64,000 bases of DNA from Lachnospiraceae bacterium (GTDB lineage Bacteria > Bacillota > Clostridia > Lachnospirales > Lachnospiraceae), in assembly GCA_016283755.1 (NCBI GenBank), contig JAEENO010000041.1, forward strand, positions 1 to 64,000. Reading direction: 5' to 3'. Positions 26,052 to 35,045 of the stretch are shown here, piece by piece. Numbering within the stretch: the first letter of the stretch is position 1; each line of letters opens with the position of its first letter. A program made the position numbers and the translations under genes. Under the pieces are notes generated by a model. It was not told the origin of the DNA. It saw only the letters and a list, made by a program, of their open reading frames with translations, and made no database searches.

Positions 26052-26426
26052 TTATTTAATTGCTATTGCTTCGATTTCAAGAAGTACATCCTTAGGAAGA
26101 CGTGCAACTTCAACGCAGCTTCTTGCGGGATACTCTGAAGTAAAGAACTTTGAGTACTCCTCGTTAATCTTAGTGAAATCGTTCATATCCTTAATAAATA
26201 CTGTTGTCTTAACTACATTGTTAAGGCTTGAACCTGCTGACTCAAGAAGATTCTTAAGATTGGTAAATGCCTGTGTAGCCTGTCCTATAATATCGGAAGG
26301 AATATTGCCCGTTGCAGGATCAATGGCAATTACACCTGATGTGTAGATCATTCCGTTAACTTCAATTGCCTGTGAGTAAGGTCCGATTGCTGCCGGTGCC
26401 TTATCTGTACTGATAACTTTCTTCAT
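26052..26426 (-). CDS. ridA: RidA-family enamine/imine deaminase
   Basis: 124 aa, standard length. RidA hydrolyses reactive 2-aminoacrylate-type intermediates from PLP enzymes. APAAIGPYSQAIEVNGMIYTSG at the N-terminus and the conserved Arg in EYPARSCVEVARLPKDVLLEIEAIA are present. The start has AAGGAG eight nt upstream. It appears to be a single gene between cvfB and the NlpC/P60 gene. Confidence 0.95.
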   Translation of the reverse strand: MKKVISTDKAPAAIGPYSQAIEVNGMIYTSGVIAIDPATGNIPSDIIGQATQAFTNLKNLLESAGSSLNNVVKTTVFIKDMNDFTKINEEYSKFFTSEYPARSCVEVARLPKDVLLEIEAIAIK

Positions 26427-26474
26427 AATGATAATCTCCTTAAAAATACATATTATATAGTAAAAAGGTTGTCC

Positions 26475-27317
26475 CTATTTCACTCTTCTTATAGATTTCT
26501 CGGTAATCTCGACTATTCTTTCCTTATATAAATGTCCGACCGCTCTCTTAAATGCTGCCTTGCTTAATCCGACATCTCTCATAATTACTTCAGCGGGAGC
26601 CTTGTCATTAAAAGGTAACACCCCTGCAAATTCGTCTATTACCGATAGTACTTTCTCGGCATCCTTCTCAATCTGAAGATATGCCTTTTCGCGAAGTGTA
26701 AGCGTAAGCTTACCGTCTTCCTTAACTTCCGTAACCTTGGCTCTAATAATCTCTCCTATATGTAAAGTACTGTGATCTTCATGCGAAGGTATAAGCGCAG
26801 AAAAGCAATCGTCCACTGCTACAAAAGCTCCGAAATTCTTGGAAAACTCATACACACGTCCGCTGACCTCATCCCCTATTTGATAAGGAGACTGCGTCTT
26901 AAGGTAATGATATATACCACGCATCGATGCACAAAGGCGCGAGCTTTTATCAATATATAATCTAACCAAAACCTTATCGCCCGCCTCAACCTTCATTGTC
27001 TGTTCTTTATAAGGAAGAAACAGATCTTTTGGAAGTCCCCAGTCAAGAAAAGCGCCGATCTTATTAACCGATGCAACAGTCAAAAGCTTAACTTCATTAA
27101 ATTTAAGGTTAGGCTCGCTCGTTGTAGCAATAAGTCTGTCCTCGGAATCCTTATAAAGAAATACCTTAATCTCATCGCCGACCTTGGCCTCTTCCGGCAC
27201 CTGCTTAAAAGGAAGGAGAACTCTCTCTTCATCCCTGCTGTTGCCTTCCGCAAGATAAGCTCCGAAATCAACTTTTCTAACAACTTTTAATATCTGCTCT
27301 TCACCAAGCTTAAGCAT
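26475..27317 (-). CDS. cvfB: CvfB-family S1 RNA-binding protein
   Basis: 280 aa. Several S1-like modules in a row (DFGAYLAEG, KIGAFLDWGLPKDLFLPYKEQ, SKNFGAFVAVDDCFSALIPSHE) are followed by a C-terminal winged-helix (IMRDVGLSKAAFKRAVGHLYKERIVEI). This is the CvfB/YitL layout; such proteins bind RNA and affect virulence-factor expression in staphylococci. The precise role here is unknown. The start has GAGG six nt upstream. Confidence 0.92.
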   Translation of the reverse strand: MLKLGEEQILKVVRKVDFGAYLAEGNSRDEERVLLPFKQVPEEAKVGDEIKVFLYKDSEDRLIATTSEPNLKFNEVKLLTVASVNKIGAFLDWGLPKDLFLPYKEQTMKVEAGDKVLVRLYIDKSSRLCASMRGIYHYLKTQSPYQIGDEVSGRVYEFSKNFGAFVAVDDCFSALIPSHEDHSTLHIGEIIRAKVTEVKEDGKLTLTLREKAYLQIEKDAEKVLSVIDEFAGVLPFNDKAPAEVIMRDVGLSKAAFKRAVGHLYKERIVEITEKSIRRVK

Positions 27318-27343
27318 ACATTACCTCATATCTTTCTAAAGAA

Positions 27344-27372
27344 AAAGCACCACATATAATATGCGGTGCTTT
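27344..27372 (-). terminator. Terminator of tRNA-Gln
   Basis: AAAGCACC/GGTGCTTT stem with extra pairing near the loop and a T-rich run on the minus strand, seven bases after the tRNA 3' end. Confidence 0.85.
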
Positions 27373-27378
27373 AAATAG

Positions 27379-27451
27379 CTGGCCCACAAGGATTCGAACC
27401 TTGAAAATGACGGAGTCAGAGTCCGCTGCCTTACCGTTTGGCTATGGGCCA
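27379..27451 (-). tRNA. tRNA-Gln (anticodon CUG)
   Basis: Minus-strand cloverleaf: acceptor TGGCCCA/TGGGCCA, discriminator G, D-arm with AAACGGTAAGGC, anticodon loop CTCTGAC giving CUG, T-arm AAGGTTCGAATCCTT. The T1-A72-like weak first pair is a known tRNA-Gln identity element. CCA is not encoded. CUG is a secondary Gln anticodon, so a UUG isoacceptor should exist elsewhere. Confidence 0.95.
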
Positions 27452-27532
27452 ATATGTCGTCAACGAATGTTATTATACACGAACGTTAACACCAATGCAA
27501 GCACTTTTTAAAAAAACGCATATATTTTTGCA

Positions 27533-28177
27533 TTACAGAAGAATAATCTTGCCGTTATCCTCTGCATATTCAATATTTTCAACATTCTCCGGAGAAATCT
27601 TACCCTCAGACATCTCTGTAATGTCCGCAGCCACACTCTCATAGTCCTTATCTTCGCAAAGAAGCTTAAGAATAATATTCTCACCGTAGTCTCGGTTAAG
27701 GAAGTGCACCTTGCCGCCTTCCGCATATCGCTCGAATTTGCCGAGCATAGGATAAGGGCAATTTATTATAAAAGCTCTGCCCGCCATTTTCCTTGATGTC
27801 GTGGCATCCTTATATGCTTCTATTGCAGCACCCTGATAAGCTCGAAGAAGTCCGCCCGTACCAAGAAGCGTCCCTCCGAAATATCTTGTTACAACCACCA
27901 GCGCATTGGTAAGGTTATTCTTCTCCAACACTTCAAGCATGGGACGGCCGGCGGTTCCCGACGGTTCCCCGTCGTCGGAGCACTTTTTCTTCTCCATGTT
28001 ATTACCTATTATATAGGCATAACAATTATGCCTTGCGTCATAATACTTTTTTTTCACAGAAGCAATGTACGCCTCGGCCTCTTCTTCGGTTGCCACACTT
28101 ACAAGCGCAGCTATGAATCTTGACTTTTTTTCTTCGACGCATCCTTCGCCGCTCTTAAGAATAATGTTGGTTTCCAT
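27533..28177 (-). CDS. YigZ/IMPACT-family protein
   Basis: 214 aa. The N-terminal UPF0029 domain carries KKYYDARHNCYAYIIG and the signature DDGEPSGTAGRPML, then VVVTRYFGGTLLGTGGLLRAY. The C-terminal ferredoxin-like domain follows. The family is linked to translation and stress response (IMPACT) but has no settled biochemical role in bacteria. It appears monocistronic. Confidence 0.93.
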   Translation of the reverse strand: METNIILKSGEGCVEEKKSRFIAALVSVATEEEAEAYIASVKKKYYDARHNCYAYIIGNNMEKKKCSDDGEPSGTAGRPMLEVLEKNNLTNALVVVTRYFGGTLLGTGGLLRAYQGAAIEAYKDATTSRKMAGRAFIINCPYPMLGKFERYAEGGKVHFLNRDYGENIILKLLCEDKDYESVAADITEMSEGKISPENVENIEYAEDNGKIILL

Positions 28178-28285
28178 TCTTCCGTCCTTAGTTCTTTCTC
28201 ACACATTAGTTATTGTACCATATATAAGCCCATATTTAAACTCTTGACTATCCATATGGTGACTTTATTATTTTGACAAAATTTG

Positions 28286-28340
28286 GTATAATAACTATGT
28301 ATGTGTATACATACCAAATCACTCACTCCCCGAGTGATTT
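28286..28340 (+). promoter_or_regulatory. Promoter region and leader hairpin of the PBP gene
   Basis: A TATAAT lies at 28288-28293, with a TTGACA too close upstream (28274-28279) to serve it; that TTGACA could instead serve TATGTA 17 nt downstream. A partly palindromic GTATG-TGTATA-CATAC follows. A perfect 9-bp hairpin AAATCACTC (28316-28324) and GAGTGATTT (28332-28340) then stands in the 5' leader, about 30 bp before the start codon. It lacks a T-run, so it is not an intrinsic terminator. Confidence 0.5.
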
Positions 28341-28368
28341 CAGCTACTTATGAAAAGAGGAGTTATGC

Positions 28369-30909
28369 ATGAATTACAATAAGAAGAATGCGACGAAGAA
28401 GCGCAAGCGTGTAATGAGCAAGGGTGTCAAACTCTCTCACCGCTTCTCGCTTATTCTTGGAAGAGCGGTCCTCGTTGCCGTATTCGTCGCAGCAATAATC
28501 GGATGTTGTGTAGCCTTCGGTATATACAAAGGTATCCTGGCATCGGCCCCGGATATCAGAACACTTGATGTTTCACCTTCGGGTTATCTCTCAACAGTCT
28601 ACGACTGTAACGGTGAAGAGATAGATACACTTGTTGCCGCCGGCTCCAACAGACAGTACATAGGGATTAAAGATATTCCTAAGAGACTTCAGCTTGCCTT
28701 CGTTGCAATCGAGGATACCAGATTCTACGAGCATAAGGGCATCGACTTAAAAGGTATCGTTAGAGCGGGTGTAACTTTCATTGCATCGGGTTTTAAGTCA
28801 CAGCAGGGTGCAAGTACCATAACCCAGCAGCTTCTTAAGAACAACGTATTTACAAGCTGGACGGAAGAAAAATCAATATTGCAGAAAATTAAGCGTAAGA
28901 TTCAGGAACAGTACCTTGCGGTACAGCTCGAAAAGATTGTTGATAAGGACTGGATTTTGGAGAACTACCTTAACACCATTAACTTAGGTCAGAATACCTT
29001 GGGCGTACAGGCAGCTTCGCTTCGTTACTTTAACAAGGACGTATCCGAGCTTACACTTTCGGAATGTGCTGTAATTGCCGGAATCACTAAGAACCCTTCC
29101 GCATATAATCCGATTCGTCATCCCGAAGCCAATAAGAAGCGTATGGAAAAAGTTCTTCGCGATATGCTTTCCGCAGGCTTTATAACGGAGAAAGAGTATC
29201 AGGAAGCGCTTAAAGACGATGTATATGCAAGAATTCAGCAGATAGACGAAACAGTTACAACTTCCAATTCTTCATACTTTGTTGATGAACTTATAGAGCA
29301 GGTTATAACGGACCTTATGACCATCAAAGGATATTCTGAAGCACAAGCCTATAAGCTTGTCTACAGCGGCGGACTTAAGATATATTCCACACAGGATACC
29401 GCAATGCAGCAGATTATGGAAGCCGCATTAACCGATCCTGAGAATTATCCGGGAGAAAAGACCTATATTAACTGGCATATCCGTTATACGGACGCAGAAG
29501 GTAATGTAAAAGCTCTCTCCGAGCAGACAATTCTTGCTTATTATAAGGAAAGAAAGAGTAAGAATTATTCACTGGACTATGACGACCAGGAAGCAGCAGA
29601 CGCAGCAATTGCAGGCTTCAAGGAAGATTACATTGCTGAGTTCGGCGGAGAATTCGATGATTCAAGTGAATCCGTTCTCTACATTCCGGAGCCTCAGGCT
29701 TCAATGACAATAATCGATCATACAACCGGCGAAGTAAAAGCAATAGTCGGAGGTCGTGGCGAGAAGACAGGTCGTATGACCTTAAACAGAGCTTCCAACA
29801 CCTACCGTCAACCGGGTTCAACCTTTAAGGTTTTATCCGCTTACGCACCGGCACTTGATGCCTTAGGTAAAACCCTTGCATCGGTACAGGACGATGCTCC
29901 TTATAAAAAGACAGACGGTACAGATCTTAAGAACTACGACAAGAAGTTCAGAGGATTTACAACCTTCCGTGAAGGTATATATGATTCAATCAATATAGTT
30001 GCTGTTAAGACACTTGAAGAAGTATCCGCACAGGTAGGTTACGACTACTTACTTAACTTCGGATTCACTTCACTTTCAACGCAGGATATCGTACAGGTTC
30101 TTTGCCTCGGTGGTATCACAAAAGGCGTCTCCAACCTGGAGCTTTGTGCCGCATATGCTTCAATTGCCAACCACGGAACATATATCAAGCCTCGATTCTA
30201 CACAAGAATACTTGATAATAACGGTAATGTACTTATAGATAACTCTGCTACACAGGAACACAGAGTATTAAAAGAAACAACTGCATGGCTTCTTACCAAT
30301 GCAATGCAGGATGTTATGACAATCGGTACTTCACCTCGAGCAAGATTCGACGGAATGAGCATTGCAGGTAAATCCGGTACAACAAGTAATAACCGTGATG
30401 CGCTTTTTGCAGGATTTACTCCTTATTATACCTGCGTATCATGGGGTGGATATGATGACAACTCAGTTATGAAGTCAACGGGATATGTTAAAGATCTCTG
30501 GAGAATTGTAATGAGTCAGATTCATAAAGACTTACCTGACTTAGGATTCCCGATGCCCGAAGGCATCACCAAAGTTGCAATATGTACGAAATCGGGACTT
30601 CTTCCGATTGAAGGCGTATGTGACTGCGATCCGAGAGGCAGCTGTGTAAGAGAAGAATATTTTGAAATCGGTACGGTTCCTACAGAATACTGTAATCACC
30701 ATATCGGACTTAAGATATGTACAATGTCAGGTTGTGTTGCCTCCGCCAACTGCCCTGAATATATGTGTATTCAGAAAGTATTTATTATAGGCGGCGACCC
30801 GATGTCGGCAGACGGGCCTTACCTTGCACCGGAAGGCTTTGAAGACGAGGTTTGTCCTATCCACAGGGATGGCAATACCAATGATAACCCTGATGATCCG
30901 AACCCATAA
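28369..30909 (+). CDS. Class A penicillin-binding protein (PBP1A type)
   Basis: 846 aa bifunctional peptidoglycan synthase. A membrane helix (near 30-55) is followed by the GT51 glycosyltransferase with AIEDTRFYEHKGID (catalytic Glu near 114) and QGASTITQQLLKN. The transpeptidase has SxxK in PGSTFKVLS (Ser near 482) and KSGTT (near 667). A Cys-rich C-terminal tail (GVCDCDPRGSC, YCNHHIGLKICTMSGC) may form disulfides outside the cell. GAGGAG lies six nt before the ATG. It runs opposite to its neighbours as a single gene. Confidence 0.96.
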   Translation: MNYNKKNATKKRKRVMSKGVKLSHRFSLILGRAVLVAVFVAAIIGCCVAFGIYKGILASAPDIRTLDVSPSGYLSTVYDCNGEEIDTLVAAGSNRQYIGIKDIPKRLQLAFVAIEDTRFYEHKGIDLKGIVRAGVTFIASGFKSQQGASTITQQLLKNNVFTSWTEEKSILQKIKRKIQEQYLAVQLEKIVDKDWILENYLNTINLGQNTLGVQAASLRYFNKDVSELTLSECAVIAGITKNPSAYNPIRHPEANKKRMEKVLRDMLSAGFITEKEYQEALKDDVYARIQQIDETVTTSNSSYFVDELIEQVITDLMTIKGYSEAQAYKLVYSGGLKIYSTQDTAMQQIMEAALTDPENYPGEKTYINWHIRYTDAEGNVKALSEQTILAYYKERKSKNYSLDYDDQEAADAAIAGFKEDYIAEFGGEFDDSSESVLYIPEPQASMTIIDHTTGEVKAIVGGRGEKTGRMTLNRASNTYRQPGSTFKVLSAYAPALDALGKTLASVQDDAPYKKTDGTDLKNYDKKFRGFTTFREGIYDSINIVAVKTLEEVSAQVGYDYLLNFGFTSLSTQDIVQVLCLGGITKGVSNLELCAAYASIANHGTYIKPRFYTRILDNNGNVLIDNSATQEHRVLKETTAWLLTNAMQDVMTIGTSPRARFDGMSIAGKSGTTSNNRDALFAGFTPYYTCVSWGGYDDNSVMKSTGYVKDLWRIVMSQIHKDLPDLGFPMPEGITKVAICTKSGLLPIEGVCDCDPRGSCVREEYFEIGTVPTEYCNHHIGLKICTMSGCVASANCPEYMCIQKVFIIGGDPMSADGPYLAPEGFEDEVCPIHRDGNTNDNPDDPNP

Positions 30910-30928
30910 TATAAGATAACAATAAAGA

Positions 30929-30957
30929 AAACCGGGAGAATAATCTCCCGGTTTTTT
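30929..30957. terminator. Terminator shared by the PBP gene and the convergent gene
   Basis: AAACCGGGAGA/TCTCCCGGTTT stem with T-run on plus. The T-run overlaps the stop codon of the minus-strand gene that ends at 30956. A T-rich stretch on minus also follows, so it may work in both directions. Confidence 0.9.
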
Positions 30958-32008
30958 AACCTCTGCGTTCAAATATTGCTTCTGTATTGGCATCCATCAA
31001 CATCTTATATGAGACTTCGCTCGGAAGTCCTATTACTTCAAGTTCCGAACAATTCTCTCTTACAAGACGATCGTACATAACTCTTATCGCTTCTTCATAC
31101 GGCGTAAGGTCTTTAGTCTTATAAGCTTCCTTTGCAAGCTTGAATTCGACATTTATCGTAATTCTTGTACTGGTCTCAAATTCAACCTTGATATCCATCT
31201 CATACTCTTTACAGATGAAATTAATGTAATCAATCATAAAGCAAAGGCACAGATATATCTTAAGTATAAAATCACCCGGAAGCTTTACTACGTTCGATTC
31301 AACATCCATCTTATAGCTTCGTCCCGGTGCATTCTCGAAGAATCGTCCCCTTAAGACAACTTCAAGTGACATAAGATCCGGTATGGTCTTCTCACTTTCT
31401 TTTAAAGCCGTTCCGATTATCTTATTTTCAAGGCCAAGAAGCTTAAGGCGTTCGGCTTCATCAAGCGCTGTATTAACTGCAGTTGTCGCTTCAAATATCG
31501 CCTCTGCACAGTTTCTTATCATACTCTGCGCGTCTTCCTTGTCTATGACAGTATCAACAAGCTCTTTAAGCCTTATTCGCTGTTCTTCCTCATAGTCGAC
31601 GGCTGTTTTAACGTCTCCCTCATCTGCTTCGACCACATCAAAGGTCTCAAATGCCTGCTTAATGGCATCAAGCATATCTCCGCTGTAATCTGCAGGTCGC
31701 AAGAATATCTTAAATACATGCATCTTATTGATAAGGAATGCAGCCTGGCCCGTATGAAGCTTTGTCGTATATACTATACATACCGTATTGGGCGACGTCT
31801 TATTAAGGTACTGTACAATCTTGATTCCATCGATATCGGGAAGTCTTAAATTGGTTACAACAACCTTATACGAAGCCGCAGCTATCTTACGCACGCCCTC
31901 TACTCCGGAACGTGCCACTTCAACTTGAAAATCCTCGCTTTTATACGCGTCGGTAAATTCCTCGATAACATCCTGATGACTGCTTATAAAGAGTAATCTG
32001 TCTTCCAT
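30956..32008 (-). CDS. Degenerate response-regulator receiver with unknown C-terminal domain
   Basis: 350 aa. Residues 1-120 have the receiver fold pattern (RLLFISSHQDV, YKVVVTNLRLPDIDGIKIVQYL), but the phospho-acceptor Asp is Asn, the acidic pair near the N-terminus is lost and the conserved Lys before Pro is Arg (FLRP). It is probably a pseudo-receiver that does not take phosphate. Residues 150-350 hold a helical segment and strand-rich parts that do not match a DNA-binding domain; a vague likeness to a histidine-kinase core without its ATP motifs is possible. It lies after the lipid kinase gene. Role unknown. Confidence 0.7.
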   Translation of the reverse strand: MEDRLLFISSHQDVIEEFTDAYKSEDFQVEVARSGVEGVRKIAAASYKVVVTNLRLPDIDGIKIVQYLNKTSPNTVCIVYTTKLHTGQAAFLINKMHVFKIFLRPADYSGDMLDAIKQAFETFDVVEADEGDVKTAVDYEEEQRIRLKELVDTVIDKEDAQSMIRNCAEAIFEATTAVNTALDEAERLKLLGLENKIIGTALKESEKTIPDLMSLEVVLRGRFFENAPGRSYKMDVESNVVKLPGDFILKIYLCLCFMIDYINFICKEYEMDIKVEFETSTRITINVEFKLAKEAYKTKDLTPYEEAIRVMYDRLVRENCSELEVIGLPSEVSYKMLMDANTEAIFERRG

Positions 32009-32031
32009 ATCGTCCGCCCTTATACAAACGG

Positions 32032-32931
32032 CTATTTTCTAGCCTTAACCATAATTGCAACTTTTCTCTTAAGATTCTTAATAGTTACTTCCTTATATTC
32101 TCCGCCGTACTCACCGTCAACTGTCCACGGTGCGGTATTTTCAAATTCAAAGCTTATCTTCGACGATCTTGTTGTAATTACATTCTTGCCGTCCGCTTCG
32201 CCCAGAATAAGGCATCCCAACGTCTCGTTCCACTCAATCGGATTCTTAGGCGCTTTTACAAGGGTAAGTTCAAACAATCCGTCGTCAAGCTCGGTCTCCT
32301 TTCCGTTAAGTATCTTCATTCCGCCTACATATCTGGAATTCGATACCATTCCGTATATCCAATTGCCTTCATAGGTCGTATCATCCGCGGTAACCTTGAC
32401 ATTATAGGTCTTAACCTGATTAAGGCGCTTGGCGCCCTCTAAGATATATGCGGCATGGCCTAACATATTCTTAAGTCCCTGATCTGTTTGATAAGATACA
32501 TCGGTAAAAATTCCGAACGCCGCAACGTATACGAAAGTAGTACCGTTAAGGTCGCCTATATCGTATAGTGCCGGCTCTCCGTTAACAGCAATATCGGCAG
32601 CTTTAATCATATCCTTTGGAATTCCCAACGAATGTGCGAAATCATTGGTTGAGCCTGCCGGAATATAGCCTAGATTAGTATCTATCTTGCCCTTAAGAAT
32701 TCCGGATACGGTTTCATCAAGAGTTCCGTCACCGCCGGAGCACACAATATGATCGTAATACTTGCCGTCTGCGATAACCTTATGATATCCGTCTTCTCTT
32801 GCCTGTGTCGGATATGCGGTTACATCGTATCCTGCCTTGGTAAATATATCAATAATCTGTAATAACTTCGGCTTAATCTGCTCCTTACCCGAATGCGGAT
32901 TAAACACGAACAGACACTTCTTTCTATACAA
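32032..32931 (-). CDS. Diacylglycerol kinase-family lipid kinase
   Basis: 299 aa when begun at TTG 32931, with AGGAG seven nt upstream and just after the preceding stop; a longer form would overlap the HPr-like gene. RKKCLFVFNPHSGK, CSGGDGTLDETVSG and IPAGSTNDFAHSLG are the nucleotide and catalytic motifs of the DagK/YegS/BmrU fold, and WTVDGEYGG closes the second domain. It phosphorylates diacylglycerol or a similar lipid at the membrane; the exact substrate cannot be read. Confidence 0.93.
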   Translation of the reverse strand: MYRKKCLFVFNPHSGKEQIKPKLLQIIDIFTKAGYDVTAYPTQAREDGYHKVIADGKYYDHIVCSGGDGTLDETVSGILKGKIDTNLGYIPAGSTNDFAHSLGIPKDMIKAADIAVNGEPALYDIGDLNGTTFVYVAAFGIFTDVSYQTDQGLKNMLGHAAYILEGAKRLNQVKTYNVKVTADDTTYEGNWIYGMVSNSRYVGGMKILNGKETELDDGLFELTLVKAPKNPIEWNETLGCLILGEADGKNVITTRSSKISFEFENTAPWTVDGEYGGEYKEVTIKNLKRKVAIMVKARK

Positions 32932-32941
32932 ATTAACGCTC

Positions 32942-33196
32942 CTATCTTCCGAGAAGAAAATCCTCAATCGCTTTCATGGCCTCTTCCTCATCTTCACCTT
33001 CAATCGAAATACTGATCTCGTTGCCTGCGAGAAGATTAAGGGTCATCATTCCCATGATACTCTTTGCATTGATTACCTTGCTCTCAGTCTCGAAATAGAT
33101 TCTTGACTGAAAAGCGCTTGCCATTGACACAATCTCTGCCACAACTCTGTCTTCTTTTACAGCAGAAATACCTGACACTACCGACTTTTTAACCAT
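32942..33196 (-). CDS. HPr-like protein lacking the PTS histidine (Crh-like)
   Basis: 84 aa from ATG 33196, with GGAGGG upstream; it overlaps the whiA end by 8 nt. The HPr fold pattern is clear around the regulatory Ser46 (INAKSIMGMMTLN), but the GLHARP active site is replaced by roughly AVKEDRVV, with no His. It therefore cannot carry phosphate for sugar uptake, yet could be phosphorylated on the serine by HprK, whose gene is at 37416. In Bacillus subtilis, Crh is likewise a His-less HPr encoded just after whiA. Calling it Crh-like is inference from these two traits. Confidence 0.82.
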   Translation of the reverse strand: MVKKSVVSGISAVKEDRVVAEIVSMASAFQSRIYFETESKVINAKSIMGMMTLNLLAGNEISISIEGEDEEEAMKAIEDFLLGR

Positions 33197-34148
33197 TATT
33201 CCCTCCACTTGTTCCACGAAGTTCTTCCGCAATTGCGTGTAACTTCTTAAGTCTATGATTAAGACCTGATTTGCCGCAATCACCGTCAAGTAATCCCGCA
33301 AGCTCCTTTAACGGTGCTTCAGGATTCTCCAGTCTTATCCTTGCAGTCTCCTGTAAAAGAGGCGACAAATTATCAAGTCCAAGATGCTTATCTATGTATT
33401 CGATGTCCTCTATCTGCTTAACTGCGGCATTAACTGTCTTATTGATATTGGCCGTCTCACAGTTAACCCTTCTATTGACATCGTTACGTACTTCTTTAAT
33501 TATACGCACGTTCTCAAGTTCCATCAAAGCGGTATGCGCACCGATTACATTAAGCGCATCGGATATCTGCTCACCCTCTTTAATATAACATACAACGTGG
33601 CCTTTTCTAATTACCTTCTTAACTTCAATTCCGAAATATGCAAATTCCGAAATGATTCTGTCCGCCTTATCATCGTTAGGCGATACTATCTCGAGATGAT
33701 ACCCTTTTCCGGGATCCGTAACAGAACCTGCTGCGAAAAAAGCGCCTCGAAGGTAAGCTCTTTTACAGCAGCTCTTCATAAGAAGAAGCTTATTAACCGG
33801 TTCTTCTATTCTTATCTCCCCTTCGGTATTCTCAGCCTGCCATTTTAAGGCTTCGAACATCGTAGGGTTATCTATTTTCTCTATTACTTCTATCTTATAG
33901 ATTCTTCGTCCGCTGTCGCGGTTTTTCACTATTAACTCGGGTTTTGCCTTAAAAGCTTTTCTGACAAGTTCAAAATAACGCTTCGCCAAGATGACATTCT
34001 CCGTATATACGCTAAGGATGATGTCGTCTTCTTCCGTCTTAACTTTTCCCGCAAAAGATATGATTCCCGCAATCTCCGCCATCTGACAATGACGAGCTTT
34101 GGTTATCTCTCTCGACAGCTCTTCCTTAACACTCGATGAAAATGACAT
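33189..34148 (-). CDS. whiA: WhiA, sporulation/cell-division DNA-binding protein
   Basis: 319 aa. The N-terminal LAGLIDADG-like domain (CCKRAYLRGAFFAAGSVTDP) and the C-terminal helix-turn-helix (LLQETARIRLENPEAPLKELAGLL, SKSGLNHRLKKL pattern) identify WhiA, which in Firmicutes affects division and chromosome segregation. The start is two bases after the rapZ stop. The rapZ-whiA-HPr order is a standard Firmicutes block, but yvcK, often between them, is not here. Confidence 0.96.
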   Translation of the reverse strand: MSFSSSVKEELSREITKARHCQMAEIAGIISFAGKVKTEEDDIILSVYTENVILAKRYFELVRKAFKAKPELIVKNRDSGRRIYKIEVIEKIDNPTMFEALKWQAENTEGEIRIEEPVNKLLLMKSCCKRAYLRGAFFAAGSVTDPGKGYHLEIVSPNDDKADRIISEFAYFGIEVKKVIRKGHVVCYIKEGEQISDALNVIGAHTALMELENVRIIKEVRNDVNRRVNCETANINKTVNAAVKQIEDIEYIDKHLGLDNLSPLLQETARIRLENPEAPLKELAGLLDGDCGKSGLNHRLKKLHAIAEELRGTSGGNNG

Positions 34149-34150
34149 TA

Positions 34151-35020
34151 TTACCTTGCTCCGTCTCTTTTAAGGTCCGGATGCTCAACTCTTACGCCGA
34201 ACTCCGACCTATTCTTCAATCTGTCATATAGGGCATTGGCAAGCGTAACGGATCTGTGCTTTCCGCCGGTACAGCCTATGCTGATTACAAGCTGTGACTT
34301 GCCTTCTTTGATATAATTCGGAATAAGGAAATCAAGCATGTCCTCAAGCTTATCAAGAAATATTCCCGCTTCCGGAGATGACATTACATAATCCTGAACT
34401 TCCTTATCGTTACCGCTTAAATGTCTTAAGCCCTCAACATAATAAGGATTCGGCAAGAATCTTACATCAAGCACTATATCCGAATCTCTCGGAATGCCGT
34501 ACTTAAATCCAAACGAAAGTATACTTACAAAGAGATTATCAAACTTTTGATTCTGCAGGAATATCTTATCCAGTTCAGCCTTCAAGTCGCGGGTAAGAAG
34601 ATGCGATGTATCGAATATATAATCCGCAGCTTCTTTAATTCGCTCTAACCTTGCTCTCTCTTCTCTTATACCGTCTTCCACGCGCTTATTAAGTGCCAGT
34701 GGATGAGAACGTCTAGTCTCCTTATACCGTCTTACAAGCGTATCCTCATCCGCGTCAAGAAAAAGCACCTTAACCGATATTCCCCTCTCGGTTAAACTCG
34801 TGATTGCGTTCAAAAGTCCGTCTATATGCGTAGAATTACGCACATCTATTCCGAATGCAACACGGTCAACCTCGGTCACATACTCTTCAGACGCATCATC
34901 AAACTTGGATATCAAAGGAATCGGGAGATTATCGATGCAATAATATCCCAGATCCTCCATCATCTTTAATGCTGTGCTTTTACCTGCGCCGGACATACCG
35001 GTCAGAATAACAACTTCCAT
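34151..35020 (-). CDS. rapZ: RapZ/YvcJ-family nucleotide-binding protein
   Basis: About 289 aa from ATG 35020 (GAGGG upstream); a start five codons earlier is possible. The P-loop GMSGAGKST, the VLFLDADEDTLVRRYKETRR segment, DVRFLPNPYYV and the C-terminal IGCTGGKHRSV are family hallmarks. The protein binds ATP/GTP and in other bacteria acts as an RNA-binding adaptor or affects competence. It lies in a murB-rapZ-whiA-HPr operon. Confidence 0.95.
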   Translation of the reverse strand: MEVVILTGMSGAGKSTALKMMEDLGYYCIDNLPIPLISKFDDASEEYVTEVDRVAFGIDVRNSTHIDGLLNAITSLTERGISVKVLFLDADEDTLVRRYKETRRSHPLALNKRVEDGIREERARLERIKEAADYIFDTSHLLTRDLKAELDKIFLQNQKFDNLFVSILSFGFKYGIPRDSDIVLDVRFLPNPYYVEGLRHLSGNDKEVQDYVMSSPEAGIFLDKLEDMLDFLIPNYIKEGKSQLVISIGCTGGKHRSVTLANALYDRLKNRSEFGVRVEHPDLKRDGAR

Positions 35021-35045
35021 TCTTTTCCCTCTCATATCTCGTAAA

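Noticed and set aside
33189-33301. Longer 119-residue form of the HPr-like protein
   Set aside because: The extra N-terminus would be whiA coding DNA in another frame, and a good ribosome site precedes ATG 33196.
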